From Anarhynchus alexandrinus (taxonomy: Eukaryota; Chordata; Aves; Charadriiformes; Charadriidae), in assembly GCA_008711295.1 (NCBI GenBank), contig VUYV01000047.1, positions 1,903,131 to 1,967,130 of the forward strand: DNA of 64,000 nucleotides, given 5' to 3'. The notes below the pieces were generated by a model, which did not search any database, was not told the DNA's origin, and saw only the letters and a program-made list of their open reading frames with translations. Shown here in pieces: positions 25,100 to 36,700 of the stretch. Both the position numbers and the translations under genes were made by a program. Each line of letters opens with the position of its first letter. Position 1 is the first letter of the stretch.

Positions 25100-25136
25100 C
25101 AACTCAGAACAACTTAAGGAACAACTCAGAACAACT
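25100..25136 (+). repeat. 22-bp direct repeat, about 1.7 units
   Basis: The 15-mer CAACTCAGAACAACT occurs at 25,100 and again at 25,122. It is a small tandem duplication just beyond the CR1 fragment. Confidence 0.85.
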
Positions 25137-25316
25137 GAATCAGGTGCCAGCTCTGCATCACAACCACGGAGACTCCTCGGTACCCACTGATTGCAGAGAG
25201 ATACATGGAGAATAGTCTCCTGTGGTTCAAAAAATGAATGGTGAATAACTTCCCAGCCCTCTGCTGAGTACATATCAGCCAGATCTTATAATTTAGTCCA
25301 CTCGTGTTTGTGAGTT

Positions 25317-25380
25317 GAATAGAATAGAATAGAATAGAATAGAATAGAATAGAATAGAACAGAAGAGAACAGAACAGAGT
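25317..25380 (+). repeat. (AGAAT)n pentanucleotide microsatellite
   Basis: A partial unit is followed by seven exact AGAAT units and about five variant units (AGAAC, AGAAG, AGAGT). The decayed right end suggests an array that grows or is renewed at the left. Pentanucleotide arrays of this type are common in bird genomes. Confidence 0.95.
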
Positions 25381-26259
25381 AGGAGTTGCTCAGGTATACA
25401 TGATATCCACAGCCACATATGTATAGAAATGCTGCAAACAATGGAGCAAACTCACCAAGCGTGGCAGAGTGCAGAATTCATCTCCTTACTTTTTCTTTTA
25501 ACACTTCATTCCTGACAATAATGTCTTCTAAAAGAAACCCTAAAGAGGATTTATCCCAAGTGGAGTGGGGTGCAACACTTGGCAGGTCAGTGAATAGAAA
25601 GGCACATGCACACCTCGGCAAGGTGCAAGATGTGCAGTGCGATGGGTGCTGAGCGTGGCCAGAGCATCCGACCTCCCTGTCTGCCAGCGGAAAGACACCG
25701 CGCATTTTCCATGAAGGCTGGACGCAGTCCCTGGGAGTAACTTGGTAATGCCCCAGGCACTCGGAGAAATGTTGAAAGTAATCCAGCTAAAGCTCCACCT
25801 GGAAAGCAGTGGGTGGGAAATTTAAGAGCTCAGTGATTGGCACGCCAAAAAAGCAGAGGTGAGATAGCTGTAAGGAAGGATCCCATAAGAGCTGGTGCTG
25901 CAGAGGAAAACATCTGTTTTTTCATCACCTCATTTCTACGTGTCTGTCCACCCTGAGTTTTAATCAGTCCTCTACTATAATAATCTAACGAAGAACTTCT
26001 ACCCTACGCAATATCCACAGTTACTCATTTTTCCTGACTCCCTCTTCTATCAACATTTCTTTAGCTCTAGTTTTGCGCTGAGTTTTTTCATCGACGCATT
26101 GAACCTTTGGGGGAGAACAGCTCAGCTTCTGCAATTTTTTCAAGGCGCAGGCGGTACCGAGGGAGAGCTCGCCATCTTTGTGATTTGCGCTGTGAAACGC
26201 TCGCTCTGCTCCCCTCCCTTCCCCATAAAAAGCCAGAAATACCACTTAAATCACTATTG
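25381..26259. other. Non-genic unique DNA
   Basis: No gene or repeat family recognised; the frames are short and unsupported. Confidence 0.55.
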
Positions 26260-26960
26260 TTCCTTATGATTTAATTTCATAGCACTGCGCAGCAGCTACA
26301 GCTATTTACAGCAATCCCCTGTTAAGTGATCATGGCTTACCCTGGATATTTATGAATTTTTAATGGAGCGAGCTCATCCCCAAATTCAGCATCTCTCCTT
26401 GCAGCTGGGGTGTAGATAGGACATGTTTACTCAATGTGCTGGAAGCTCAAATATTTAGCTTGTGGTTTCAGCAACTGAACAATCTGTACTGTGCTTGAGG
26501 GTTACGTATGCGTCTCGGAGACTGCAGAGGGAGAACAGGTCTGCAACTGAAGGTGCAAACGTGTTTGTCAATATGCCGGAGCCCCCCGTCGCCGCTTCTC
26601 GCCTCCCGTAACACAATGTTTAAGAGGGCATGAATTAATATAAACAGCCTGCTGATGTCCGTTTGACAGAATATGTGGGAAATTGAGTTTACCTTGAATT
26701 TATGAACTGGGAAGGCTATTTCTCATCCTGATTAATGGTGAGTCACGGAGCAAACCCGAGGCCATTCGCAAACCCGTGTGCTATACGTCAGGTGTCATGG
26801 GAGTGAGAACAGTGGGAGAGCAAAGAAAGGTCTCATGACAGTCTGTTAACTAATTTTCATGTGCCAAGTGAAGACGTGTCCTGGAATTTTGCAAAACTAT
26901 ATTTAGCAATGTCGAGCGTCTCCAAAGAGAGCTTTGTAAGATGCTGGAAGAGGAAGAAAA
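26260..26960. promoter_or_regulatory. Candidate developmental enhancer (conserved-looking non-coding block)
   Basis: Motifs for developmental transcription factors crowd together. These are a FOX-type TAAACA at 26,641-26,646, a MEIS/TGIF-type TTTGACAG at 26,662-26,669 and an RBPJ-type TATGTGGGAA at 26,673-26,682. ATTAA homeodomain cores lie on both sides ('GAATTAATA' near 26,632, 'GATTAATGG' near 26,731), and an AP-1-like TGAGTCA at about 26,739. The block has few open frames and no repeats. Motif matches of this length occur by chance, so clustering and texture are the argument; conservation was not tested. Confidence 0.35.
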
Positions 26961-29900
26961 ATACACACAGGTATAAAAGCACTCTAAGAAAGCAATAACT
27001 TACACAACTTTGGAGGGATATCCGACAATACATTTACTGCCAGCTGGGGACTGAGATGAATATCCAGAAGGCTGACGAACAGCAGGCTGCCCAGCCCTGC
27101 GCTTCTGCTTGAATACAAGTGCAATAACAGCTCTTCCATGGCCTTTTTCTCCGTGGATTTCCACGGTTTTTACCCTGGGGAGCTGGTGTTTCTCTGGGAT
27201 ATTCCCACATGGTAGATCTCCTTCCAGCACAGCCTTATTCACATGCTGACAAACCTCAGCAGAATCCCAGAGATATGATTTTTTTTCAGTGGCTCTAGAT
27301 ACTTTTTGGCATACCGACTTGTGATGACGGTAACACTGGTGATGGAGGAAGAAGGCAAATCCTCAAATCCTCAGCTGCATAGAGAGGAGAGCAGGGAAAG
27401 GCACCAGCATGCTGCGTGACAGGGCGGTGAGCTGACCCAAGACACGATGGAGCTTGGGATGACACTCAACTGGTTGCCAAAAGCAGCCCTTTAAGTGCAG
27501 CCATTCATAACTTAAGGCCCAGGTAGGGTACCCCACAAGTACATTAAATCCACTGTGAGATTTGAGAGGAGACCATGCTTTGAGCTGCAAAAAGAGCCAC
27601 TGAAAGCTACTCAGCCTTTGTGCACAAAGGAATATGATATTTTATTTGAAGGGACTTACTTTCCCTGCCAACATAAGCTTTTTAGGAGAGAGGACTCAGG
27701 CTTTTATGTATATGAACAACCTCCAATGCCATGGGCCTCCTGCCCCTTAGGAGCTCAATACAGGCTTTAAATCCAATATTTAATATTCAATAACATGGCA
27801 ATACAAGACCAACATTATTTCACCCCATGATCGTCCATGGCTTGGTCCTACAGTTGAGTAGCATGGGGAAGATTTCTAGCATCTTTGTGGTGCATTTCAC
27901 CATCCCATGCTTGTTCCTTTGGACACCACATAAAAGGAAGGAGACTTTCACCCCAAACGACTCTTCAAAATACTGTCCTGTTGAAGGGTGGTACAATACA
28001 ACCCACCATCGCCAGGCAGCGTTATTATCAAATATCTGCAGGGAAAACAAGCAGGAATTAACCTGCTGTGACAAACACAGGTTTCTTTCATCACGGAGCA
28101 AAAAAAAAAGGAGAAAAAGAGAAAAAGGAAAAAGAAAGAACAATGCTACAGGGTGTCCCCAATAGCACACAGGGCACAATCTAGTACTCTCTACATGGCC
28201 ACGCAGCAGAGGCCCAGAGGACACGCTGTCCCAGCGTAAGGGCTGCCAGCATCCTGACAGAATTAGGAAGTCCTCTCTCGCAGTTGCCCTGTAGACATGA
28301 AATTACACAAAGAAAGACTTCATTAGGATCCCGAACTAAATATAGTCAAGTGGGGAGAGTGGAACATTCAAATTTCACTCTTGGCAAGCAGCACAGCTTT
28401 GCAACCTTTAGGATATTGTTTTAACTAAGCTGGAATTCTGCACTGCTGCGATTCTGACAGGTCAGCACCTACCAGGGGGAAAGAATTACGAAAATAAATT
28501 CTTTACCTGAGAAAACCCTGAAAAGCGTACGTGCCCTCATGGCAAAGTTCTTGCCCAGACAAAACTGCTGCTGTCACTGGGGATGAAGGGATGGAAAATT
28601 ATTGGTGTCAATGAGAGTTTTGTACAAGCAAAGATCACGGGGTCAGAGCCAAACAGATTGTTTGCAGCTCCAAAAGTCTTAGAAGACTGTGGATAAGATA
28701 GAAAAAAAACATCACTGAGCCTGTAACAAGCCTTTCTGAACGGTCAAGGTCCACCAGCATCTTCACTGGGGGCTCATCTCTGGTGCGAGAGCCCTGTCCT
28801 GCCTAACGGGCTGCTCCTCATGCAGCTGTGTCTCAGCATCACTGGTCCCTCAGCACAGGGGTGGGAATTACCTCCCTGCTGAGGCCTTTAAATGCAATCC
28901 CAGCACTTTCGGGAGCTCAGCGAAAGTACACTGAGGTGAGGCCCTGGATCTTTTTTTGCAAAAAAGCATGGACACTTAGGTGCTCCTGGGGGTGGTAACA
29001 CCACCAGTGTCCAACCTGTAGGCCTGAGTCCTGCTTTGTCTTCATGGGAGAGAGCCCTTGGCAGCAGCTGAGAGACAGGTTGATGAGAGGACACCTACTC
29101 CTTCCAGGCAATCCCAGACCCTTCCCCAGGCAGGAATTGGAACACCAAGCACCCAGCTCTGCAATCCAGCCCTGAGCATATTTTTGGGGTGCCAGAAACA
29201 GGAGCCAGATTCTGGTCCTGGATTTCATCACTGCTCAGGTGTTTTATTCAAAGTTCTGGTGGCGTCAAATGTATACCAGTCCCTGGAGCAGAAGCAGACC
29301 TGGGTCTACTCAGTTCATCTGCTGTTTATGGTCAGCTTCAAGCTTGGTATCCCTCTCACAAGAAAAATCCTGCTGTTCCCCAGGACATGTAGATACCATC
29401 AAGTCAAAGTCAGTTTTAGGGTCAAGCAGCTCAAGCAATTACAGATACCAGGAGGGAAACGAAAGCTGGTGGGTCAGGAGGAGACAAGCAAGGCTGAAGG
29501 CAAAGCTCAGGAGGAACGAAGAGCCCTGGGCTTTAGATCAGCAGTTCCCGAACTTAATTTGAAAGCCTTAGACTAGGTCTTGCATAGATCCACGGCTCAC
29601 ACTGCCAGTGACCAGGCCTGTAATTGGGACACCTTTTTAGAGCTGTCACACTCTGTCTCTGCCTGCTCTGCACAGGAGAATAGCACAAACACCTATGAGA
29701 CAGCAGAGGATCAACCTTCCTTGCAGGAAAGCCAAAGGCACGAGAGTGTTTAGTTCAAGCACATAAGCTCCCAACATCTCACGTGGTGTTAGGAGTTAGG
29801 CACACAGAGGATTTTATGAATCTAGCCTTTGGAATAGCCCTTCTGTTTGTCCTGGATCCCTAATAATATCAACAGTTCCCAAAAAAAGGTCAGAAATCCC

Positions 29901-30720
29901 ACACTCATCTGTCATCCTAACAGCATCTGTTAGAGAGAATAGCACACTCATGGATCCAGCTCATGATGCTGTAAGAGGGGGCAGGAAACCCCACAAACAA
30001 AAAGGACGCATTAAGAGATGGAGTGGGACGCAGAAGGAAAAACATCCAAACTGAAAAATGATATCTCCTATTTCCCCACAGCTACACCGGTGAGGGTGAG
30101 GCCTCTGATGGAAATAACTCTTCTGCGGGAACACTGCGCGATGCAAAACCTTCACAGGGACGTCCCACCTCGCATGCTGTACATCTCGCCTGTCATGGAA
30201 AACCTGAAATAGCTTTTTGAAGACATCTGCCATTAAGTGTGCTGCCTCCAACAGATGGTCAGGGGATGGGGAGAATGACCAAGCACAGCTGAACCGGGGG
30301 AGTTTCCAACCCAATGGGAATATCCACAGATAGGAGAGGAAAAGGTGTATGACCCTGGGAGAGCGTTCATGGTGGGTCAGTTGAACAAGCCAGGTGGAAT
30401 AAAGACAGGCCAATTTATTCTGATTAACTTTTAGCCTCAGGCATGTCTCTGCGCTACCCCAAACTTACAGAGACCCCTGCCAAAACCCAGAGCACCGGCA
30501 TGGCACGGAGCTGCCCTTCCCCTCTCCCGGCTGGGGCTGCGCCGCTGGTCCTCAGCCCCGGGATGGGAGGCTCCCTGGACACAGCATCTGGCAGCCAAGA
30601 CCGGCAAGGGCTGCAGCTTTCGAGAGACGCTCCACAAACATCACTGTTTTAGGAAAAACATCAGCAAAGAGCGGTCACGTGTTTCACTCCAGGAGCTGAA
30701 GGCGTGAGAAGGGTTGTTGT
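26961..30720. other. Non-genic unique DNA
   Basis: No supportable gene. A 41-base purine tract lies at 28,100-28,140. A phrase at 29,539-29,555 ('CAGCAGTTCCCGAACTT') resembles the terminal inverted repeat of old hAT transposons, but no partner end was found. The frame at 29,058-29,576 (172 codons) has no recognisable domain. Confidence 0.5.
28100..28140 (+). repeat. 41-base purine tract
   Basis: An uninterrupted A/G stretch made of an A run and GAAAAAG-like units. It is a low-complexity tract with triplex potential. No gene lies nearby. Confidence 0.85.
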
Positions 30721-30748
30721 TTTTTTTTTTTAAAAAAAAAAAAAAAAA
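30721..30748. repeat. T11-A17 inverted homopolymer
   Basis: Eleven T are directly followed by seventeen A, a self-complementary arrangement that can fold back on itself. Such junctions are prone to replication slippage and assembly error. Confidence 0.85.
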
Positions 30749-33700
30749 TCTATTCATTGAAGAAAAGCAATCCAGAAAAGAAACCAAAAAAGGAAGCAGG
30801 CCTGATGCAGACCCCCCCAGAGAGCTGCGGGGCATCCTGAACACAAGAGCAGTTTTGGACAACAGCACCAGCCTGGGCCAAGCTGCCCTGGCCCACGCAC
30901 GCACCGGTGCCCCCCTCACCGGATGGGTGCGAGGGGCTGACCTGTCCCTTGAGACCAGGGGTTCCCAGGATGGCTTTGCTGCAGCTGCTCTTGGCCCCGT
31001 GCCGGGGCTGTCCCCTACGCTGCCAGCTCAGGTGGTCCCTCTGAGGAACCCCTGCCTTCAGCTCTTTCCAGTGCAATTATTTCCTAAGATGCCATCGGCT
31101 TTTCTGCCACCGGAACGGAGCATACCTGTGGCACATCCGATCCCCTTCACCACAATGCTGCTGAACACGGTTTGTTGTTGTCTCCGGTCTCCTGCATTTT
31201 GATTTTTCTCCTTTAAAACTGGTCCCAGCCCTCCCTAGCTCTGTGAAGAGCGGCCACCCCAGCAGGGCAGCAGGTGTGGTGCTGCATTTTACAGCATGGG
31301 TTCCTGCCTAGAGTGAATCCAGGGACACGGAAACGCCGGTGTCTGGGACCAGGGATGGCCAGCCCCGGAGCAGAGGCAGCATCATGCCCTCACATCCCCA
31401 GCAGCCATGCTATTTGCCCCTCTGGTGTCTGGCAGGGTGGCACAGGCTGGGACAGAGCAGGGGGCTTCCAAACCACCTCCATTCCCACCTTTTGCTGCTC
31501 TCTGGCTCCCACCAGAGAGGGATGGGTGGCAGCAGGACCCTCCGACCATGCTCTGCTGCAAACATGGTACCAGGAGTGACAAAATGATGCCCGGCTTCTA
31601 CATCTTCCATCTGTGCCATCTATCCAAGCCCAACATTTATCACCCCCTTTAAATGCACAGCCCGTCGTGCCTCCCCTGTCCCCAGACCCACTTCTCCTGA
31701 GCAGAAGCCCAGGCCAAGGTCTTTACCAGCAAAGTCCCCTGGAGCCGAGAAAAGAGGTAGAAGGGTCCAAAAGCAACACCAGACGTACCGAGCAGTGAAA
31801 ATGAGCTCTGCCACTGTGCAAGAAGGCACAGGCGTGTATAATATAATATATACTGTACATACCGAGAGAAAGAATATACTTTTCACTGTAAAGTGTTTTA
31901 TATGCTAACCATCAGGCATACACCAAGTCAATGGATGCTGGCACTTTACATAAATATATGATGATGCAGTGCTATATGTAATAAAAATCTGGAGCACAAA
32001 ATATGGAAGCAATTCAAGAAAACAGATCTCACATTTTTGCCTTTGTTACAGTTAGATTCTGACATGCTCTGATTAAAATTCAACATCTGCATGCATTTAA
32101 AATTAAAATATATAGGTATTCATGTTTTCCTCCTTCCACAATGTTTTACTGCTGCCTTTTTCTTCTTAAATATTAAAAACATTACATTATTTTATTTCAG
32201 ATGTCTCAATATATTACACATCACCCTTTCACCTCAGAGCTTTGGTTCAAATCCAGCTCTTCGCTGAGGAAATAGAAAACATCTGAAAATATTTAGTAGT
32301 CTCATCTCAGTGTCTAATCACAGTCTGCTCTGACATGACAAAACACAACAAACAAACTGGCTTGCCACAGATGAAAAATGTTTACACAAAAATACTCAGG
32401 AGTGTAAGAATGAATAAAGGCATCTCTAACTGCATTAAAGCCCATGTTGTTAAGTAATAAAATAGTTTGCAGATAATCCGAGCTGCACCTGCCCCTCTCG
32501 AAAAAAAAAAAAAAAAGAAAAAAACAGGTGATTTAAAGTCCTCACAGCCTAGCAGGTCCCGGCTGCATGTTTTTCTGTTATTCTAAAGCAGAAAGATGTG
32601 TCAGGCTACAGTGCAAATATTGTCCGTGGGCATCATGGTCTGGAGAGCCTAAGTACCTCGTGATTTAGGAATCTCAGAAGAAAACTTTATTGCCGGTAAA
32701 TCCTCCAGGACTAAAATATATGTACTTTAAGAGGGACGAGCATAAATAAGTCTTTGTCTTTGCTGGGGAATTCAGCCATTTGGTGGGTGGTTGGGAGAGC
32801 AGCTGTCCCAATAGACTTCATGTTGGGCACTGGTATGGTGCACAGCACGGTTCCTCCTCCAAAGCTGTGATGATTTTAACAGGCAAGAGAAAGCGTAGGA
32901 GGGAATTAGCCACAGGGAGGTGCAGGATCTTCCCTAAAGCCTTTGGCAGAATCAGCTGTGATGGTCCCAGATCCGCACCCCCGTTCCTTTTGCCACAGGT
33001 CCCCAGTTTTCCCTGGCCCACAGGCATCAAGCTTGAGCAAGTAATGGTTGTGGGCAGCACTATCTTTAGCCCTTCAGCAGGATCAGCTTCCTACCTCCAT
33101 TTTGCCACAAGCAAGACTGGAGAGCACTGCGATAGGTGCTGTGCTCATGGGTTGGGTTGGGTTGGTCATAACGGACTTGCCACCCCCTTAACCTGCTTGG
33201 GTTCAATCCAACGTCTATTGAAGTTGACAGAGGAAGCCCCACCAGGGCGTGATGTGTTCTCACTGACTTTGGACGCCTGGCCTCAGGGCCATGTCCTTCT
33301 CCCCAGGGGTTCATCAAACCCCCTACCAGTATGGCTGACGCATGGCAGGAAGCAATGGGGTTCCCATCTGGCTCATTCATCCCCAGTCTGGGCAGCAGGA
33401 TCAGGCAATTATACCTTACATTAAGGGTTTTCAGAACTCCAGCGTAAGAAAAAAGAGTGACCATTAAGACGGAGCAATGCTTCCACTGTATTTCTGTCCT
33501 GCATCTACAGACACTTCCCACCTATCCTGCCCACAGCATTTCCCTCCTTCCTAGACCTGACCACACCTTGGCTATGATCAAGTTATGCTCTACAGACCTT
33601 TGGGGGAAGTGGCTCCATAAACTATTTCTAAGCCAAAGTTTTCCAACCTGCAGAAACTGACAGAGACCTACATGGGAAAAAAAGATTAAAACCCCTTGTC

Positions 33701-36700
33701 CTGTCCATGAGTGTCTTACAATATCTTTTTTTTTTTCCAGGAAGATATTGTATTTCCTGCTGCAAAGGCCAAATTAAATATGAATAAATTAACGTGCTAA
33801 CATTTCACTATATCCCCTTTAATGCAAAATAATATGTATCCCTTAATTCAATAAATTAGAAAGTATATTTTTTTAAAGGAAAAAATACCAGTGTAGCTAA
33901 GTCTTTGCAGATCTTGGCATGCCTACAATACACAAAGGACAGGCCAAGAAGGCATCCAAACGATGACCATGCTGCCTCCAGAAGTGAGGGCTCAGCTAAT
34001 AAACCTGGCTGGGAGGAAGGCTCGCTCAGCCTGGGCACGGCTCCGTGCGAGGACAGGCACTGGGGTCCTGACCACCGGAGCTCTGCACTGCTGTGTTCGG
34101 TCTTACCCCTCTCCCGCTGGTGCACTGAGCTGGTTCCCGTTGCACACACCACCACTGGGTTTCTTGCCTGGATCATCATTTCCTTTGCACGTGACTTAGA
34201 CAATACCCAGAGCGTTTTCCATTATGGCTTTCTCCACAGCACCCCTTGGTCTGGGTTTACATTTTATTGTCTGTGCTTCATTTTCACGTGCTTTCCTTCT
34301 GCCTTCGTGTTTTCCTTGAGCCCCTTGACGAAATCTCTCTTGTTGCTAACTGTATTTAAATCCAGCAACGACACGCAAGCTTGTTCACACAGCCTTTATG
34401 TCTTCACACTTCTTTGCCCCCGTTACAAACCTACTCCAAATTAATTCCCGTTTCAAGATGTGAACGTCGTTCCAGTCAGCCATGTTGGCCCGCTGGGCAG
34501 TATATTAATAAATTATTTCTCCAGGCTCTTGATTGACATTGTTGAAAAGATACTTTTCATGCGTGTCAGTCTTTGTGGGGTGAAAATGCCTTTAACATGC
34601 TTCTAGGATTTACATGGGCTTCCCTGGTCTGCTGCTGCCAAGTTCAGATGCGGTTGGAGCATGTGGCATTCTTTGTCCTACTCTTATTACATTTTCCTTT
34701 TCATCCGGCCCTGCTGCATATTTCATATTTTTCATATTTCTGCCCTGTGATGTAAAGAACAGCCAGTTGCTAAATGTGCCCTTGTCATGCCTGTCCACTC
34801 CAGCACGAGCCTCTCAGATCCTGCTGCAATCACTGAGCTTTCTTCTTCCTTTCTTTTTTTTGGGGGGGTGTGTGTTTTGTTTTCTTTTAATTATTCCCTT
34901 TTCTGATATTTTAGGACTCAGACCTTCAAACAGCTGAGCAAGATGCCACATGACTGCTGAGCCACGGTAAGAGACCACACGCGTGCTCGTCGGCAGGGAC
35001 AAACCCAAAGCACCGTACGTTTGCTTCCACCTCGGCGAGCAGAGATCAGGTCTCATTTCTGGCTCCGCGTGCGGCAGTCCAGTCCCGGAGCCAGAGCTGA
35101 GCTGTTTCCAGGCTGTTTTCCCTCTTTTCCAGACACAGCCCTTGCTGCTCCAGCTCTTCCAGAGCTCCACACCACCCAAGCCATCGCCATACCGGCGACA
35201 TCTCTGCAACCTCGTTAAAGAAGCCTGCAGGAGCGTAGCTGAGGGCTGGGAGCCTCAGACAGAAGCATGGGTGGGGGAACAGAGAAGGAAACATCATTTC
35301 ACCTATAAAATGAGCGCATTTAGAACAGAAAACACTGGAAAAAATGCCGTGTTTCTCAGAAAAGCTACTACATGCCCAAATGTTGGTTTTACAAGCCCAA
35401 ACTCCATTTGAAATCAGCAAATACAGGACTGGTTCCCTCTGAGCCATGTCCAGGAATGGCATTTTATGGACTGGATATATCATCCAGCATTTGCTAACTG
35501 TTTATCCGCTTGACTTGAGAACTTTCTTCTTAAATGAAAATGTGTTCTTCAGCCTGGACGAACATCTATCTTTAAACCACGGTACTATTGCTTCATTCCT
35601 AAGAAAGGGTTGACCAACAGTGCAGCACCTCAACATCCATGCTCAACACCTTCCCCAGTGACAGGTCTGCCATGGTGTCACCCATTTTCCTGGAGCACAT
35701 CAGGAAGCTAAAAATATTAGTTCGGACAAAGACCATGGTTTAAGACCCAGAGCACTTAAAAATAATCAACAAATCGTAGACCGGGAAGAAAAGTCCCATT
35801 AACAGAAGTATTAAGACACAAGCATTTGAGTTGCAATTGATTACCATCATCACTTGCTGATATCCAAAAAAAAAAAATTAAAAAATCACCTGTTTCTTTG
35901 GCAAGCAGCGAATGGAGAGTTTGCTTGAATTTGTAGCAGAAAAGTCCGCACTCCTGTTGTTCTGCTGATGGAAATCCAGCAATCTTCTCCGTCACTATTG
36001 CGGGTAGAGGACAGGCCACCGATGGGAATAGTTTCACAATTCTTTTATTGGAAGCATCTGTAGAAACCATAAAACAACAACTCCAACAACAGCAACACAA
36101 AGCCATGTTTTCTCACTTCTTTCCGAGCAAGGAGGGTGCCAGAGCGATTGCCCACCCTACCCCCCCACCGCATGGTGGTTTCCTTTGTTCACATTTCACT
36201 GCTTGGATCCAGCAGAGAGATTTATGGGCTGGTGCTGAGCTCGGGATGCGCACAGTGCTGGTCCCCCGGGGCCTGAGCTTGACCATGCAGAATGGGGGTG
36301 CAGAAAGGCTCCTGCAGCTTCAGGGAGGAAGAAATTGGAGGGAGGAAGGTTATTCCGGGCCAGATTCCAGCGCCTTCCACTGAGTAGCAGCTCACCGAAA
36401 ATCGAGCCCTGGTAGCTGATGAGACTTTTCATGGAGAAATGTTGTCACTCCATGTCTGCAGGGTATCGCACCCAAGGACACAATGCCTGGATCAGGACTG
36501 ATGTCCCCTACACTCCCTTCCGATCTTGGTCACCATCCCAGTAATGAGGAGTCCATTTATTTCAACGTCAGATGACTTCCCTCTGACATAGGGAGCCAAG
36601 AGCACTTGCCAGCCTGGCCAAAACCGGCATTTTAGTGCCTTGAGCTCTGGTGGGACTGAGCAGAGCAGAGCCCGGTGGGGAGAGGGCTCAGCATGTCGGG

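Noticed and set aside
29539..29555. Possible hAT transposon terminal repeat
   Set aside because: Only one end is visible and the match is short and diverged.
32244..32254. GGTTCAAATCC tRNA B-box-like sequence
   Set aside because: No A box at the right distance and no cloverleaf; could be an old SINE trace but cannot be supported.
32780..33424. 214-codon plus-strand frame
   Set aside because: No domain, no conserved motif, and a comparable minus-strand frame overlaps it.
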